Below, one piece after another: positions 42,989 through 51,769 of a DNA stretch of 64,000 nt; position 1 is the stretch's first letter, and the number at the start of each line of letters is the position of its first letter. The position numbers were made by a program, and so were the translations under genes. The notes beneath the pieces were generated by a model. That model did not search any database. It saw only the letters and a program-made list of their open reading frames with translations, and was not told the origin of the DNA. The DNA lies in contig CP166298.1 in assembly GCA_041281825.1 (NCBI GenBank), positions 5,270,001-5,334,000 on the forward strand, in the 5' to 3' direction. Source of the stretch: Paenibacillus_D tarimensis_A. GTDB taxonomy: Bacteria > Bacillota > Bacilli > Paenibacillales > Paenibacillaceae.

Positions 42989-43783
42989 ATGGCAAAAATT
43001 TTGTTGTTCGATTTGGACAATACGCTGATCTGGGATGAGCAGAGCATGAGGGAAGCGTTTGAGGCCGCTTGTATGCACGCCGCCCGGTGTACGGCCGTCG
43101 AGCATGCAAAGCTTGAGAAATATGTGCGGGAAGAAGCCGACCGTTTGTTTCGCGGCCTGGAAACGTATTCGTATGCCGACGCCATCGAGTTGACTTGCCT
43201 CGAAGCGTTATGGTCGCAATTCAGAAAAGACCTGCATCCTATGCTGCGCCGTTTGGGGCAAATTGCGCCCGCATACCGGAAGGCGGCTTGGACGGCGGGC
43301 TTGCAACGTGCAGGTGTGGACAATGAAGACCTGGGAGCCGCGTTGGCGGAAATGTTTATGGTCGAGAGAAGGAAGCGTCCTCTCCTATATGAAGACACGC
43401 TACGGACGCTCAACCAGCTTGTCCAAGACTACCGGATGCTTATTCTGACGAATGGAGATCCCGATCTGCAGCAGGAGAAAGTAGACGGCATTGCCGGGCT
43501 TGCCGACTTTTTTGAACATATCGTCATCTCCGGCTGTTTCGAGGAGGGCAAGCCGGGCGGAGCCATGTTCCGCCACAGCCTGTCTCTCGCCGGGGCCTGC
43601 CCGGAAGAATGCATAATGATCGGCGATAATCTGCTTACGGACATCTTGGGCGCCAATCGGGCCGGCATTCCAAGCATTTGGGTTAATCGCTCGGGTAAGG
43701 CAAGGTCATCTGCAATTGCCCCCGACCGCGAAGTCACTTCACTCTCGGAAATTCCGGGCCTGCTCCGCTCTTTAACGTTCTGA
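42989..43783 (+). CDS. HAD-superfamily hydrolase
   Basis: 264 residues with all four HAD motifs: I LLFDLDNTLIWD, II MLILTNGDPD, III lysine in EEGKPGGAMF and IV CIMIGDNLLTDILGANRAGI. A helical cap lies between motifs I and II. This is a cytoplasmic phosphatase, in the group of YjjG/YsaA-type or N-acylneuraminate-9-phosphatase-like enzymes; the substrate is unknown. ATG 42989 follows AGGTGG. It converges on aroC. Confidence 0.9.
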   Translation: MAKILLFDLDNTLIWDEQSMREAFEAACMHAARCTAVEHAKLEKYVREEADRLFRGLETYSYADAIELTCLEALWSQFRKDLHPMLRRLGQIAPAYRKAAWTAGLQRAGVDNEDLGAALAEMFMVERRKRPLLYEDTLRTLNQLVQDYRMLILTNGDPDLQQEKVDGIAGLADFFEHIVISGCFEEGKPGGAMFRHSLSLAGACPEECIMIGDNLLTDILGANRAGIPSIWVNRSGKARSSAIAPDREVTSLSEIPGLLRSLTF

Positions 43784-43800
43784 CCTGCTGTTCAGTCATA

Positions 43801-44856
43801 CTAACTCAGCATAGCCGCATGCCGCTTGAAATGATCTTCGATGACGAGACAAGCCATTGCTTCGACGACAGGGACAATTCTCGGGCAGATACAAGGATCG
43901 TGTCTGCCGCGTGTAACGATAAGCTGTTCCTCGCCGCTTTCCCCAATCGTTTGTTGCGGAACGGAGATCGACGAAGTCGGTTTAACAACCACTCTGAAAA
44001 TGATTTCCTCTCCGGTGCTGATCCCGCCAATAATTCCACCCGAATGATTGCTCATAAAGCCGGAAGCGTTCATTTGATCGTTATGTTCGCTTCCCAGCAT
44101 TTCGGCAGCTAAGAACCCGGCTCCGAATTCGATCCCTTTCACCGCCCCGATCGATAACATCGCTTTAGCCAGCTCCGCATCAAGCTTATCAAAGACCGGT
44201 TCACCCAGGCCGGGAATAACTCCGCGAATCCGGCACTCGACAATGCCTCCGCAGCTGTCCCCGGCGGCTGCCAACCGCTCGATCCGATCCGCCATTTCAG
44301 TTGCAGCTTCCGGGTCGCAAGCACGTACGGCATTTTGCTCGATGGCCTGTTCATCGAATACCCCGCACTTTATGCCTCCGATCTCCGTGGTGTAAGCCAA
44401 AACCTGTACGCCTCTATGCTCAAGCAGCTTGCGCGCAACGGCCCCTCCCGCTACTCTGCCGGCCGTCTCCCTTCCTGACGCCCTCCCGCTTCCCCGGTGA
44501 TCGCGAATGCCGTATTTCATAAGATACGTGTAATCCGCATGCCCAGGCCGGAACGAATGTTGAATATCGTTATAAGCTTCCGGCTTCATATCCTCATTGT
44601 GCAAAATAATAAACAGTGGCGTTCCCGTCGTTTTCCCATTGAAAACACCTGATAGTATATGAACGATATCATACTCTTTGCGCGGCGAGGTTACGGAGGA
44701 TTGGCCCGGTTTTCTTCTGTCCATCTGTACCTGAATATAGGCTTCATCGATTTCAACTCCCGGCATTACGCCATCGACGATTACCCCCACTGACGCGCCA
44801 TGTGACTCTCCGAACGTCGTAATTTTAAAGCTTTCGCCAAACGAATTTCCAGCCAT
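43801..44856 (-). CDS. aroC: Chorismate synthase, E. coli-type
   Basis: 351 residues. Converts 5-enolpyruvylshikimate 3-phosphate to chorismate with reduced FMN. Family signatures are GESHGASVGVIVDG at the N terminus, HSFRPGHADYTYLMKYGIRD, RGSGRASGRETAGRVAGG (phosphate- and FMN-binding arginines and serines) and the C-terminal RHDPCICPRIVPVVEAM. The start GNSFGESFKITTFGESHG resembles the E. coli type rather than the shorter B. subtilis AroF form. ATG 44856 is 10 nt behind AAGGAGG. It follows aroA, with hairpin repeats between. Probably a second, accessory shikimate step pair. Confidence 0.95.
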   Translation of the reverse strand: MAGNSFGESFKITTFGESHGASVGVIVDGVMPGVEIDEAYIQVQMDRRKPGQSSVTSPRKEYDIVHILSGVFNGKTTGTPLFIILHNEDMKPEAYNDIQHSFRPGHADYTYLMKYGIRDHRGSGRASGRETAGRVAGGAVARKLLEHRGVQVLAYTTEIGGIKCGVFDEQAIEQNAVRACDPEAATEMADRIERLAAAGDSCGGIVECRIRGVIPGLGEPVFDKLDAELAKAMLSIGAVKGIEFGAGFLAAEMLGSEHNDQMNASGFMSNHSGGIIGGISTGEEIIFRVVVKPTSSISVPQQTIGESGEEQLIVTRGRHDPCICPRIVPVVEAMACLVIEDHFKRHAAMLS

Positions 44857-44874
44857 AGCCCCGAATCCTCCTTA

Positions 44875-45034
44875 CATAGGGATTTTTGAGCATTACATAG
44901 GGATCTTTGAGCATGACATAGGGTTCTTTGAGCATGACATAGGGATCTTTGAGCGGAGCTCAAAGTCTCTCAGCTTTTAGTCTCTCAGCCTTTAGTCTCT
45001 CAGCTTTAAGTCTTCGCCTTTATGTCTCTCCGCT
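44875..45034 (-). repeat. Array C: hairpin repeats between aroA and aroC
   Basis: Three 21-bp head-only units (44875, 44896, 44917; CATAGGGATCTTTGAGCATG type), one full 40-bp unit (44938-44977) with the CTTTGAGC/GCTCAAAG stem, then four or five degenerate 15-bp tail units (AGTCTCTCAGCTTT type, to 45034). The array fills the whole gap: it ends at the aroA stop codon on one side and 1 nt from the aroC ribosome binding site on the other. Confidence 0.9.
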
Positions 45035-46384
45035 TCAAACTACCTTCACTCCAAGTTCAGACAAGCGGTCAAAATAGTCAGGGCACGTCTTCGATACACA
45101 TCCCGGATCAGCGATTCGGATCCCCGGAGCCCTGACGCCAATAAGAGAAAGCGCCATCGCCATTCGGTGATCGTCGTAAGAGTTAAGCAATGCAGGCTGC
45201 GGCTGTCCGGGGTGTACGGTTACACCATCGGCATGTTCCTCCGCCCGAATGCCGAGCTTGCGAAGCTCCGTGCAAATGGCGGAAATGCGGTCGCATTCAT
45301 GGTGCCGGATATGGGCAGCGTCGGTCAAGGTAACCGGACCGTCGGCAAAAACGGCAAGCACGGCCATTGTCAGCGTTTGATCGGACCACTTTTTCATGCT
45401 TATCGTCATACCGCCCTGGAGGCGGTCAGTACCTAGGACTTCAATATCATTGTTGCCTCGCTTTATTGTACAGCCCATGCGGCTGAGGACGTCCAGCAAT
45501 TCGATGTCAGGCTGGCGTGTGTCCGGTGTAATCCCTTCGATCCGAACCCGCCCGTTCGTCAGCGCAGCTAGCGCCCAAAAATAACAGCATGTGGACACGT
45601 CCGGCTCCAGCCGGTAATTGCGGGCCTGGTATACACCGTTAGGGATGGCTATTGTTTGGCCGTCATCAAGTACGGCTGGATGCACGCCGAAATCCGACAT
45701 CATTTCAAGCGTCATGTCCACATAGTCGCGCTGGACAACCTCTCCGTCGATGCGGACCGTGAGCGGCGATTGCGCATAAGGCGCTGCCATGACGAGACCG
45801 CTGATAAACTGGCTCGACAGCGAGCCTGACATGACCGCTTCTCCGCCATGAAGTCCATTTGCTTGCAAAGTGAACGGCAATGCACCGTCGGTTTCTTCAT
45901 GTTGAATGACTGCCCCCTGGCCGGCCAGTGCCGTCAACAACGGAGCAAGCGGCCGTTCGCTCATCCGCCTGCTTCCTTTAAGCCTCCAATTGCCGCGGCC
46001 TGCCGCTAGCGCTCCAGGCAAAAATCTGGAAAGCGTCCCGGATGCCCCCGTATAAATCTCGGCCTCCCGAACCGGCCATTGTCCGCCGCATCCCCGGATA
46101 ATCGCTGTGTCACCTTCGACCCCTGCCTCAATCCCGAGCTTCCTCAAACTGTTGATACACCAATAGGAATCGTCGCTTTTCAGCAGGCCTTCCAGCCGCG
46201 AAGTTCCTTCCGCCATCGCGGCGATGATCAGCGCCCGGTTGGTCAAGCTTTTGCTTCCCGGCACCGTAATCGTCCCCTCGATTGCACCGGCTGACGGAAC
46301 GATTTCCACGATTTGCTTATCGTTTACCAGCGCCCATGGAGAACGTGCGGCAAGATCCGGTTCATGTGCTGCGTTATCATTCAT
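45035..46384 (-). CDS. aroA: 3-phosphoshikimate 1-carboxyvinyltransferase (EPSP synthase), divergent
   Basis: About 449 residues. Joins PEP to shikimate 3-phosphate. Motifs: VPGSKSLTNRALIIAAMAEG (substrate lysine, serine and arginine), SSQFISGLVMAAPYA, the catalytic Asp region EPDVSTCCYFWALAAL and DHRMAMALSLIG near the end. The PEP-loop usually written GN(A/S)GT reads YTGASGTLSRFLPG here, so the enzyme belongs to a divergent class. There is a 30-residue N-terminal extension without clear motif. ATG 46384 is 9 nt behind GGGAGG (GTG 46393 is less likely). First gene of an aroA-aroC unit divergent from a LysR regulator. Confidence 0.94.
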   Translation of the reverse strand: MNDNAAHEPDLAARSPWALVNDKQIVEIVPSAGAIEGTITVPGSKSLTNRALIIAAMAEGTSRLEGLLKSDDSYWCINSLRKLGIEAGVEGDTAIIRGCGGQWPVREAEIYTGASGTLSRFLPGALAAGRGNWRLKGSRRMSERPLAPLLTALAGQGAVIQHEETDGALPFTLQANGLHGGEAVMSGSLSSQFISGLVMAAPYAQSPLTVRIDGEVVQRDYVDMTLEMMSDFGVHPAVLDDGQTIAIPNGVYQARNYRLEPDVSTCCYFWALAALTNGRVRIEGITPDTRQPDIELLDVLSRMGCTIKRGNNDIEVLGTDRLQGGMTISMKKWSDQTLTMAVLAVFADGPVTLTDAAHIRHHECDRISAICTELRKLGIRAEEHADGVTVHPGQPQPALLNSYDDHRMAMALSLIGVRAPGIRIADPGCVSKTCPDYFDRLSELGVKVV

Positions 46385-46492
46385 TTCCTTCACCCTCCCA
46401 AGTTGATCAAGTTATTTACCATGATTATAATTAAGAGGATGAAATAAATGAAATCACAATATTTATACCTTGCAATAGAGGTGGTCTATATC

Positions 46493-47368
46493 ATGATTAA
46501 TTTGGAATGGTACCGCATATTTCGGCAAACGGCCCGCACGGGAAATTTAACGAAAGCTGCGCAGGACTTGTACATTACTCAGCCCTCAGTGAGCTATGCG
46601 ATTAAACAAATGGAGCAAGCGTTAGGCGTGAAGCTGTTTCAGCGTTTATCGAAGGGGGTGAAGCTGACGGCGGAAGGAAGGGCGCTGCTTGACTACGTGG
46701 AACGGTCGTTTGCTTTGCTCGATTCCGGAGAGAAGAAGATTGAGGCGCTGAAGCGTCTGGAGGACGGAGAAGTCCGGATCGGGGCAAGCGACTCCCTTAT
46801 CAAGCACCTGCTTCTTCCGCAATTGAACACCTTCCACACCGATTATCCTAATGTCCGTATACGACTGTCGCATGGCAGGACACCCGATATCATTCGCCGT
46901 CTGAAAGAGGACCTTATCGACTGCGGCATTGTTCATATGCCGGTCTCCGATCCGGAGCTCGACATTAAGCCGCTTATACGGTCTGAGGATGTGTTTGTTG
47001 CGGGAGAAACTTACCGGCACATGGCCGGCAGCCCGCTTTCCGCGGAAGAGCTGGTCCGTTTGCCGCTCCTGCTTTTATCTTCCGGAAGCAGTACCCGCAG
47101 CTTTGTCGAGCAGTGGTTTGCATCCCAGGGACTGGCCGTCGAGCCGGATATCGAATTAGGCAGCATTGATCTGCTCATCGAGTTTGCCCGCCTCGGTTAT
47201 GGCGTCGCCTTCATTAACCGCTCGTTCGTAGCGGAAGAACTATCCGCGGGCAGATTAATCGAGCTGCAGCCCGCCGCGGAGATGCCTTCCCGAAGCATCG
47301 GCCTGGCCATCCGCCGCGGCAGGATGCTGCCGCTCGCTGCCGAACGGTTCATCGGTATGCTTGTTTAA
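46493..47368 (+). CDS. LysR-family regulator, divergent from aroA
   Basis: 291 residues from ATG 46493, behind AGAGGTGG; the open frame extends 15 codons further up without a ribosome binding site. The winged helix-turn-helix is at residues 1-60 (WYRIFRQTARTGNLTKAAQD, then LYITQPSVSYAIKQMEQALG), followed by the periplasmic-binding-like effector domain (VRIGASDSLIKHLLLPQLNT, IELGSIDLLIEFARLGYGVA). It resembles the CysL/YwfK-type group. Shared promoter region with aroA (about 110 bp) suggests it controls aroA-aroC in response to an aromatic intermediate; this is inferred. Confidence 0.9.
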   Translation: MINLEWYRIFRQTARTGNLTKAAQDLYITQPSVSYAIKQMEQALGVKLFQRLSKGVKLTAEGRALLDYVERSFALLDSGEKKIEALKRLEDGEVRIGASDSLIKHLLLPQLNTFHTDYPNVRIRLSHGRTPDIIRRLKEDLIDCGIVHMPVSDPELDIKPLIRSEDVFVAGETYRHMAGSPLSAEELVRLPLLLLSSGSSTRSFVEQWFASQGLAVEPDIELGSIDLLIEFARLGYGVAFINRSFVAEELSAGRLIELQPAAEMPSRSIGLAIRRGRMLPLAAERFIGMLV

Positions 47369-47459
47369 TTCAAGCTTCCGACTCCCTGTCGTGCGGCACG
47401 CTTCACGCCCATTCGCGCCTTTTTGCACGCCTGGAGGGATTACACGAAAGGACCGACCG

Positions 47460-47545
47460 TCTTGCCGGACTCTGGTTCCGTTATCTGTGAACTTTTGTCT
47501 TGATTCGACGTGTTCGCGGACCCTCGTTCCGTTAATCTCTCAATT
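47460..47545. repeat. GGACC-TTCCGTTA repeats in the LysR-DUF6886 gap
   Basis: GCCGGACTCTGGTTCCGTTA (47473-47492 region) and GCGGACCCTCGTTCCGTTAA (47516-47535 region) are about 43 bp apart and match the words at 3126-3215. Two CTGTCCGCT words follow at 47588 and 47637. The 293-bp gap holds no gene. Confidence 0.5.
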
Positions 47546-47661
47546 ATGGCCCCTGGACATGAAAAAAAGATAGAATAGAGGATCGTCTGTCCGCTCAACA
47601 CCTAAAACAACCGGTTTCTTCACTGATAACGTACTGTCTGTCCGCTTCCGCCGCCCGGTTG

Positions 47662-48168
47662 TTACAACTCCATAGCATTGCGAAACCTTATGATTGAAAA
47701 ATCATCTATCGAAGACCGGATCAGCGCGTTTCTTAGCGGGTATAAATTTGGGGTTATTCGCAATTCAACGTTCTTTTCGACGATTCGATCAATAAGGTTG
47801 TTCATCGGTTCGACTTTTACAGGTTCGATTGTTCGGGGTGAGATATAATAACCGGCGGTTCCGTCAAGCAAATCAAATTCCCTATCATTAAACGAATATT
47901 TGAAGATAGTTGCATTATTAATTCTTTCGTACCATCCGGTCTCTACTGTTATTATTGTGTTTGCGGTGGTATAGCCAAAAAATCTTTCCATATCATCAGC
48001 ACTGATATTCGTTGATTTCGTGAATATGACCCTTGGACATTCTCTGGGAAAATAGTAATTTACAGAATGGTCTTCATCAATTGCCCATACAACTGCGGGA
48101 TAGTCTTCCCGTGTCTTCCTTGGAATAAAGGTCTGAATACCCGAATCTTCGCTAAAATGAAATAACAC
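47662..48168 (-). CDS. DUF6886-like hypothetical protein
   Basis: 168 residues, start GTG 48168 behind GAGGGTGAGG. The sequence pattern LFHFSEDSGIQTFIPRKT ... AVVWAIDEDHSVNYYFPREC fits the DUF6886 group as I recall it, proteins with an early HFSE and a FPR(D/E)CPR motif. No signal peptide or membrane segment; the C-terminal third is divergent from the usual form. Function is unknown. It is separate from the ABC-2 genes upstream by 56 bp, and reads in the same direction, so it may be co-transcribed. Confidence 0.7.
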   Translation of the reverse strand: MLFHFSEDSGIQTFIPRKTREDYPAVVWAIDEDHSVNYYFPRECPRVIFTKSTNISADDMERFFGYTTANTIITVETGWYERINNATIFKYSFNDREFDLLDGTAGYYISPRTIEPVKVEPMNNLIDRIVEKNVELRITPNLYPLRNALIRSSIDDFSIIRFRNAMEL

Positions 48169-48224
48169 TTGTCCTCACCCTCACTTGTAGCTTTTAAATA
48201 ATTTTACGCAAGATCGCACATAGC

Positions 48225-49007
48225 TCAAGACCCCGTCGACCGATAATGCCGGACGCCGAACCGCCAGACCAGCACACACGGAATGAGAAACAGGAAACCG
48301 GCCAGAGGCATCAGCATGTAGAAGATATCGTTGCCGTCCACTTTATCCAGAATGTAGAGCAGCGGCAAGTAGCTGACGCAGCCGAACGGAATGATGAACG
48401 TGAAGAATACCGTCACCCATTTCTGATAAATGCCCAGCGGATACTGCGCCATCTCCCTTCCCCCATCCGTTAAAATATTCGCCAGTTCGATACCTTGAAT
48501 GGTCCAGAAGCAGAGCGTTGCAGTCATCATATAGATACCCGTAAAAATAACCACGCCGCATAAAATCATGAAAAGCAGTGTCGCCGCCTTCATAGCGTTC
48601 CAAGCAACCGGCAGATTGTACAGCGACCATACGAGTACGATCAAGCTTTGCAGCAAGCGGCCGAACCGGGTGAACTCGAATTTGGAGCCGAGCACTTGAG
48701 TGACCGTGCTGCGGGGGCGGACAAGCAACCGGTCGAAATCGCCGCCGGCAACCAGGCTGGAGAATGCGTCGAAGCCGCGGGCAAAGCATTCGCTAAGGGA
48801 AAAGGCGAGATGAATCACTGTAAAACAAAGCGACGTTTCAAAGAACGTCCACTCCCGAAGCTGGCCGAACCGCTCAAACATGAAATACAGTCCTGCAAAA
48901 ACGGAAAACGGGATGAAAAACTGCCCGAAGGTCAGCAGCCAGAATGAGGTGCGATATTGCATTTGCGATCTGAAATGGATCGATAAATATTTGAAATATA
49001 ATTGCAT
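48225..49007 (-). CDS. ABC-2 type permease (second subunit)
   Basis: 260 residues from ATG 49007, behind AGGAGG; the longer open frame upstream overlaps the previous permease and is not coding. Six membrane segments (for example FWLLTFGQFFIPFSVFAGLY, TLLFMILCGVVIFTGIYMMT, IFYMLMPLAGFLFLIPCVLV). It belongs with COG3694-type ABC-2 permeases that come in pairs with an ATPase and a second permease. It lies 5 bp after that second permease. Substrate unknown; resistance or lipid/peptide export are options. Confidence 0.87.
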   Translation of the reverse strand: MQLYFKYLSIHFRSQMQYRTSFWLLTFGQFFIPFSVFAGLYFMFERFGQLREWTFFETSLCFTVIHLAFSLSECFARGFDAFSSLVAGGDFDRLLVRPRSTVTQVLGSKFEFTRFGRLLQSLIVLVWSLYNLPVAWNAMKAATLLFMILCGVVIFTGIYMMTATLCFWTIQGIELANILTDGGREMAQYPLGIYQKWVTVFFTFIIPFGCVSYLPLLYILDKVDGNDIFYMLMPLAGFLFLIPCVLVWRFGVRHYRSTGS

Positions 49008-49012
49008 TGCTT

Positions 49013-49816
49013 TTATCCTCCTTGTACGACGACTTGGCGAAGCGCCCGCTTCAAACTCCATCGTCCAAAGCCAATGAGAATCCCCAGCCAAAACAGCTGA
49101 ACGAGAATGCCCCAAAATACTTCCTCTTGAGGGATGTGTCCGGAGTAAACGCGAAACGGAAAATCCGCCGTCCATCGAAACGGCAGCACATAAGCGATCT
49201 TCTGCAGCCACAGCGGCATAAGCGGAACGGGAATGATCATCCCGGCAAGAAACTCACCGGCAACCCCAATCATCAGCGTCGACCCGGTCGGCGACATCGT
49301 CCAAAATACGGAAATATAGATGAGCATGGAAATAGCGACGTTAACAAGCAATCCTAATAGCAGCGTAATTATAGACCACATGAGTACTACTGGAGAAGAC
49401 GGCAGAGGCAAACGGTAAGGTTCGGGCAGTATGAACACGACGGTCAGAATCGGGAAGCATCGCAGCACGGCGGCCGACAGCCGCTGTGCGAGCAGCTTCG
49501 CGAACCAGAACGGGTATATGCCGCACGGCCTGCACAGCTCATAGGCAATGTTACCGGTTGTGACTAGCTGAAAGAGCTCATTATCCCGAAACCATAACAT
49601 GATGAAAGCGAGAAACACCTGCTGAAGCCAAATATATGCCACCAGCTCCTTGAGGGACATCGGCGGCTCCCCGGTGCTATTGCTGTAAAAGGCGATGAAC
49701 ACCATAATGAAAATAAAGCCGAAAAACAGCTGCGTCACCATACCGGCCAATGCGGCCGCGCGGTACTGCATGCCGTTAATGAATCGCAGCCTCCATACGG
49801 ATATATACGGATTCAT
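49013..49816 (-). CDS. ABC-2 type permease (first subunit)
   Basis: 267 residues with six membrane segments (YRAAALAGMVTQLFFGFIFI, VVLMWSIITLLLGLLVNVAI, FWGILVQLFWLGILIGFGRW) and the COG4587-like start NPYISVWRLRFINGMQYRAA. It overlaps the ATPase gene by 4 bp and is followed at 5 bp by the partner permease. The three genes make a complete ABC-2 exporter of one ATPase and two different permeases. Confidence 0.88.
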   Translation of the reverse strand: MNPYISVWRLRFINGMQYRAAALAGMVTQLFFGFIFIMVFIAFYSNSTGEPPMSLKELVAYIWLQQVFLAFIMLWFRDNELFQLVTTGNIAYELCRPCGIYPFWFAKLLAQRLSAAVLRCFPILTVVFILPEPYRLPLPSSPVVLMWSIITLLLGLLVNVAISMLIYISVFWTMSPTGSTLMIGVAGEFLAGMIIPVPLMPLWLQKIAYVLPFRWTADFPFRVYSGHIPQEEVFWGILVQLFWLGILIGFGRWSLKRALRQVVVQGG

Positions 49817-50793
49817 GATATTCGATGCTCCTTATACAATTGTAGAATCAAATCGTCAACCGGCTTCGTTTCGATATCGATATCAATCAGTTCAACCTGC
49901 TTGGACAACCGGGAAATAAGATCGGCCATGACGACGCGCTCGGTATCAAAGCTGTACACCGCCCTCTCCGGCGACCAAGAGAGCCTGGAAGCGCCCGGAA
50001 TGTCGACCGGCTGATGATGCTCGCAATAATCGACGGTGATCGTTTTTTGCGCGCCAAACCGTTCCCGCAAATCGCCTAATGTACCATCGTACAGCAGCGT
50101 ACCTTTTCCGATCATTAGAATCCGGTCGGCCAACGCTTCGATATCGCTCATATCATGCGTCGTCAGAATGACGGTCACACCCTTTTCTTTATTGATCGTC
50201 TTGATGAATTGACGAACGGCGATTTTGCTTACGGCATCGAGTCCGATGGTCGGCTCGTCGAGAAACAGAATCTTGGGGCTGTGCAGCAGTGAAGCTGCGA
50301 TTTCACAGCGCATCCGCTGTCCAAGGCTGAGCTGACGGACAGGTGTCTGAACGATACTTTGCAGAGCTAACGTTTCGATGAGCATATCAAGGTTTTCCCG
50401 GTATGTCCCAGCTGGAATCTTGTATATATCTCGCAGCAGCTCGAACGAATCAATGACAGGCACATCCCACCAGAGCTGGGAGCGCTGGCCGAACACGACC
50501 CCGATTTGCCCGACATATGCGACTCTGTCTTTCCAGGGCGTGAAGCCCATCACAGAGCAGGTGCCGCCGTCAGGCACCAGGATTCCGCTCATCACTTTGA
50601 TCGTTGTCGATTTACCCGCCCCATTCGGCCCGATATATCCCACAACCTCCCCTTCCCGGATCGTAAACGAAATATCCTGCAGCGCCTCCACAACCGTATG
50701 CTCCCGGACAAACAGCGCTTTGGCCGCTTGCCTTAAGCCCGCTGACCGTTTGGCTACTTTAAACGATTTGCTGATGCCTTCCAGAGTAATCAC
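49813..50793 (-). CDS. ABC-2 exporter ATP-binding protein (COG4586-like)
   Basis: 326 residues, starting with GTG 50793 behind AGGAGGAGG. Walker A GPNGAGKSTTIKVM, Q-loop region VFGQRSQLWWDVPVIDSFEL (the GQRSQLWWD form is typical of the COG4586 group), signature LSLGQRMRCEIA, Walker B ILFLDEPTIGLDAVS and H-loop LTTHDMSDIEAL. It pairs with the two permeases downstream. The leader carries array D of the hairpin repeat family next to the ribosome binding site. Confidence 0.92.
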   Translation of the reverse strand: MITLEGISKSFKVAKRSAGLRQAAKALFVREHTVVEALQDISFTIREGEVVGYIGPNGAGKSTTIKVMSGILVPDGGTCSVMGFTPWKDRVAYVGQIGVVFGQRSQLWWDVPVIDSFELLRDIYKIPAGTYRENLDMLIETLALQSIVQTPVRQLSLGQRMRCEIAASLLHSPKILFLDEPTIGLDAVSKIAVRQFIKTINKEKGVTVILTTHDMSDIEALADRILMIGKGTLLYDGTLGDLRERFGAQKTITVDYCEHHQPVDIPGASRLSWSPERAVYSFDTERVVMADLISRLSKQVELIDIDIETKPVDDLILQLYKEHRIS

Positions 50794-50811
50794 TGGTTAC
50801 TCCTCCTCCTG

Positions 50812-50886
50812 ATTTATGGATCTTTGAGCTTAACATAGGGATCTTTGAGTGGAGCTCAAAGTCTCTCCGCTTCAAGTCTATCCGCT
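50812..50886 (-). repeat. Array D: hairpin repeat upstream of the ABC-2 operon
   Basis: A degenerate head unit (TTATGGATCTTTGAGCTTAA, 50814-50833), a full unit (50834-50872, CATAGGGATCTTTGAGTGGA with stem CTTTGAG/CTCAAAG) and one tail unit (to 50886). It lies directly upstream of AGGAGGAGGAG. Orientation relative to the gene is the same as in arrays A to C. Confidence 0.88.
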
Positions 50887-50930
50887 CATGAACTGCAGAA
50901 AAAAATATATCTAAAATCCCAAAAAAAGTA

Positions 50931-50959
50931 TAGACTTATATTTCATCTCAAGTTATACT
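50931..50959 (+). promoter_or_regulatory. Promoter of a candidate small RNA
   Basis: TAGACT (50931-50936), 17-bp spacer, TATACT (50954-50959). Predicted start near 50966. A good terminator lies about 70 nt downstream and no gene in between. Confidence 0.5.
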
Positions 50960-50965
50960 ACTATT

Positions 50966-51042
50966 ATAGAAGCCGAGGACAGGTATCCTTAGTTAAAATT
51001 TATCTAAAACAGGTAACCGACATGGATATGTCGGTTTTTTTG
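50966..51042 (+). ncRNA. Candidate small RNA of about 75 nt
   Basis: Bounded by the promoter at 50931-50959 and an intrinsic terminator: AACCGACAT (51015-51023), loop GGAT, ATGTCGGTT (51028-51036), then seven T. A short internal hairpin AGGA/TCCT lies near 50977-50990. No ribosome binding site or frame is present. It is divergent from the ABC-2 operon, so it could also be a relic leader. No known RNA family is recognised. Confidence 0.45.
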
Positions 51043-51769
51043 ATTGTTTCACCAGGAAATTATGACGGTTACTAGTTGATCAAGCAGCCCATCCAAAATA
51101 TTGTCATCATGATGGTCGCTGAATAACCAGGAGATGCCTGACGAGTTACAAGGGAAGCCCTGACCCTGACCGGAGTGTGGTGTAACGGACAGAACTAGCC
51201 TTTAAAAGGAAAAATAGACGTTTCTTCGTTTGTAACGGTCACTCGAGCCGCTAAAACATTGCAAACGGCTTCCAAACGCGTCTATCCGCCCCTTAAGCGT
51301 CACCCATGTCCGTTAGAACTTCAAAAGTCGGAAAAGGACCGTTTAAACGGTATTTATGTCCGTTAGCTGTAAAGATTCCTATCCCCCCCGGACGTGCCAT
51401 AGAATCGATATTTAAGGAAGGAACGATCTCCTAGTGTGCAGTGAAATTGAATTATGGAACCAAAACTCACTAATACTCAATGAGTCAATGTTCAATATTA
51501 TTGAAGTTTACTTCATTATGCGAAACAAGCCGGCACCGCATATTCCGGCGCCAGCTTTTTTATCTTCAACCGTTTGTCTAACCTAAACAGTTATCCTTAT
51601 GTTCTTCTACAAGTTTCTGCAAACGGAATTCTCGGGTTTTTTTGAAATGGGCTCCACTTTTGCAACCTTAAGTTGCAAAGTTTGTTTTCTAATTCAACTT
51701 CTCTCGATTTAGGTTTTGTATTTTTTGTGTTACGATTGGCTTGAACTTGCCGTTGGAGGTAGAAAGCAT
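51043..51769. other. Non-coding stretch with TAACGGACA-type repeats
   Basis: TGTAACGGACAGAAC (51181-51195), TTGTAACGGTCACTC (about 51230-51245), ATGTCCGTTAGAAC (51308-51321) and ATGTCCGTTAGCTG (51357-51370) repeat the family of 615-806, again two direct and two inverted copies. A terminator-like hairpin with TTTTTTAT lies at 51527-51558. I see no gene in 51043-51700. Confidence 0.5.
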
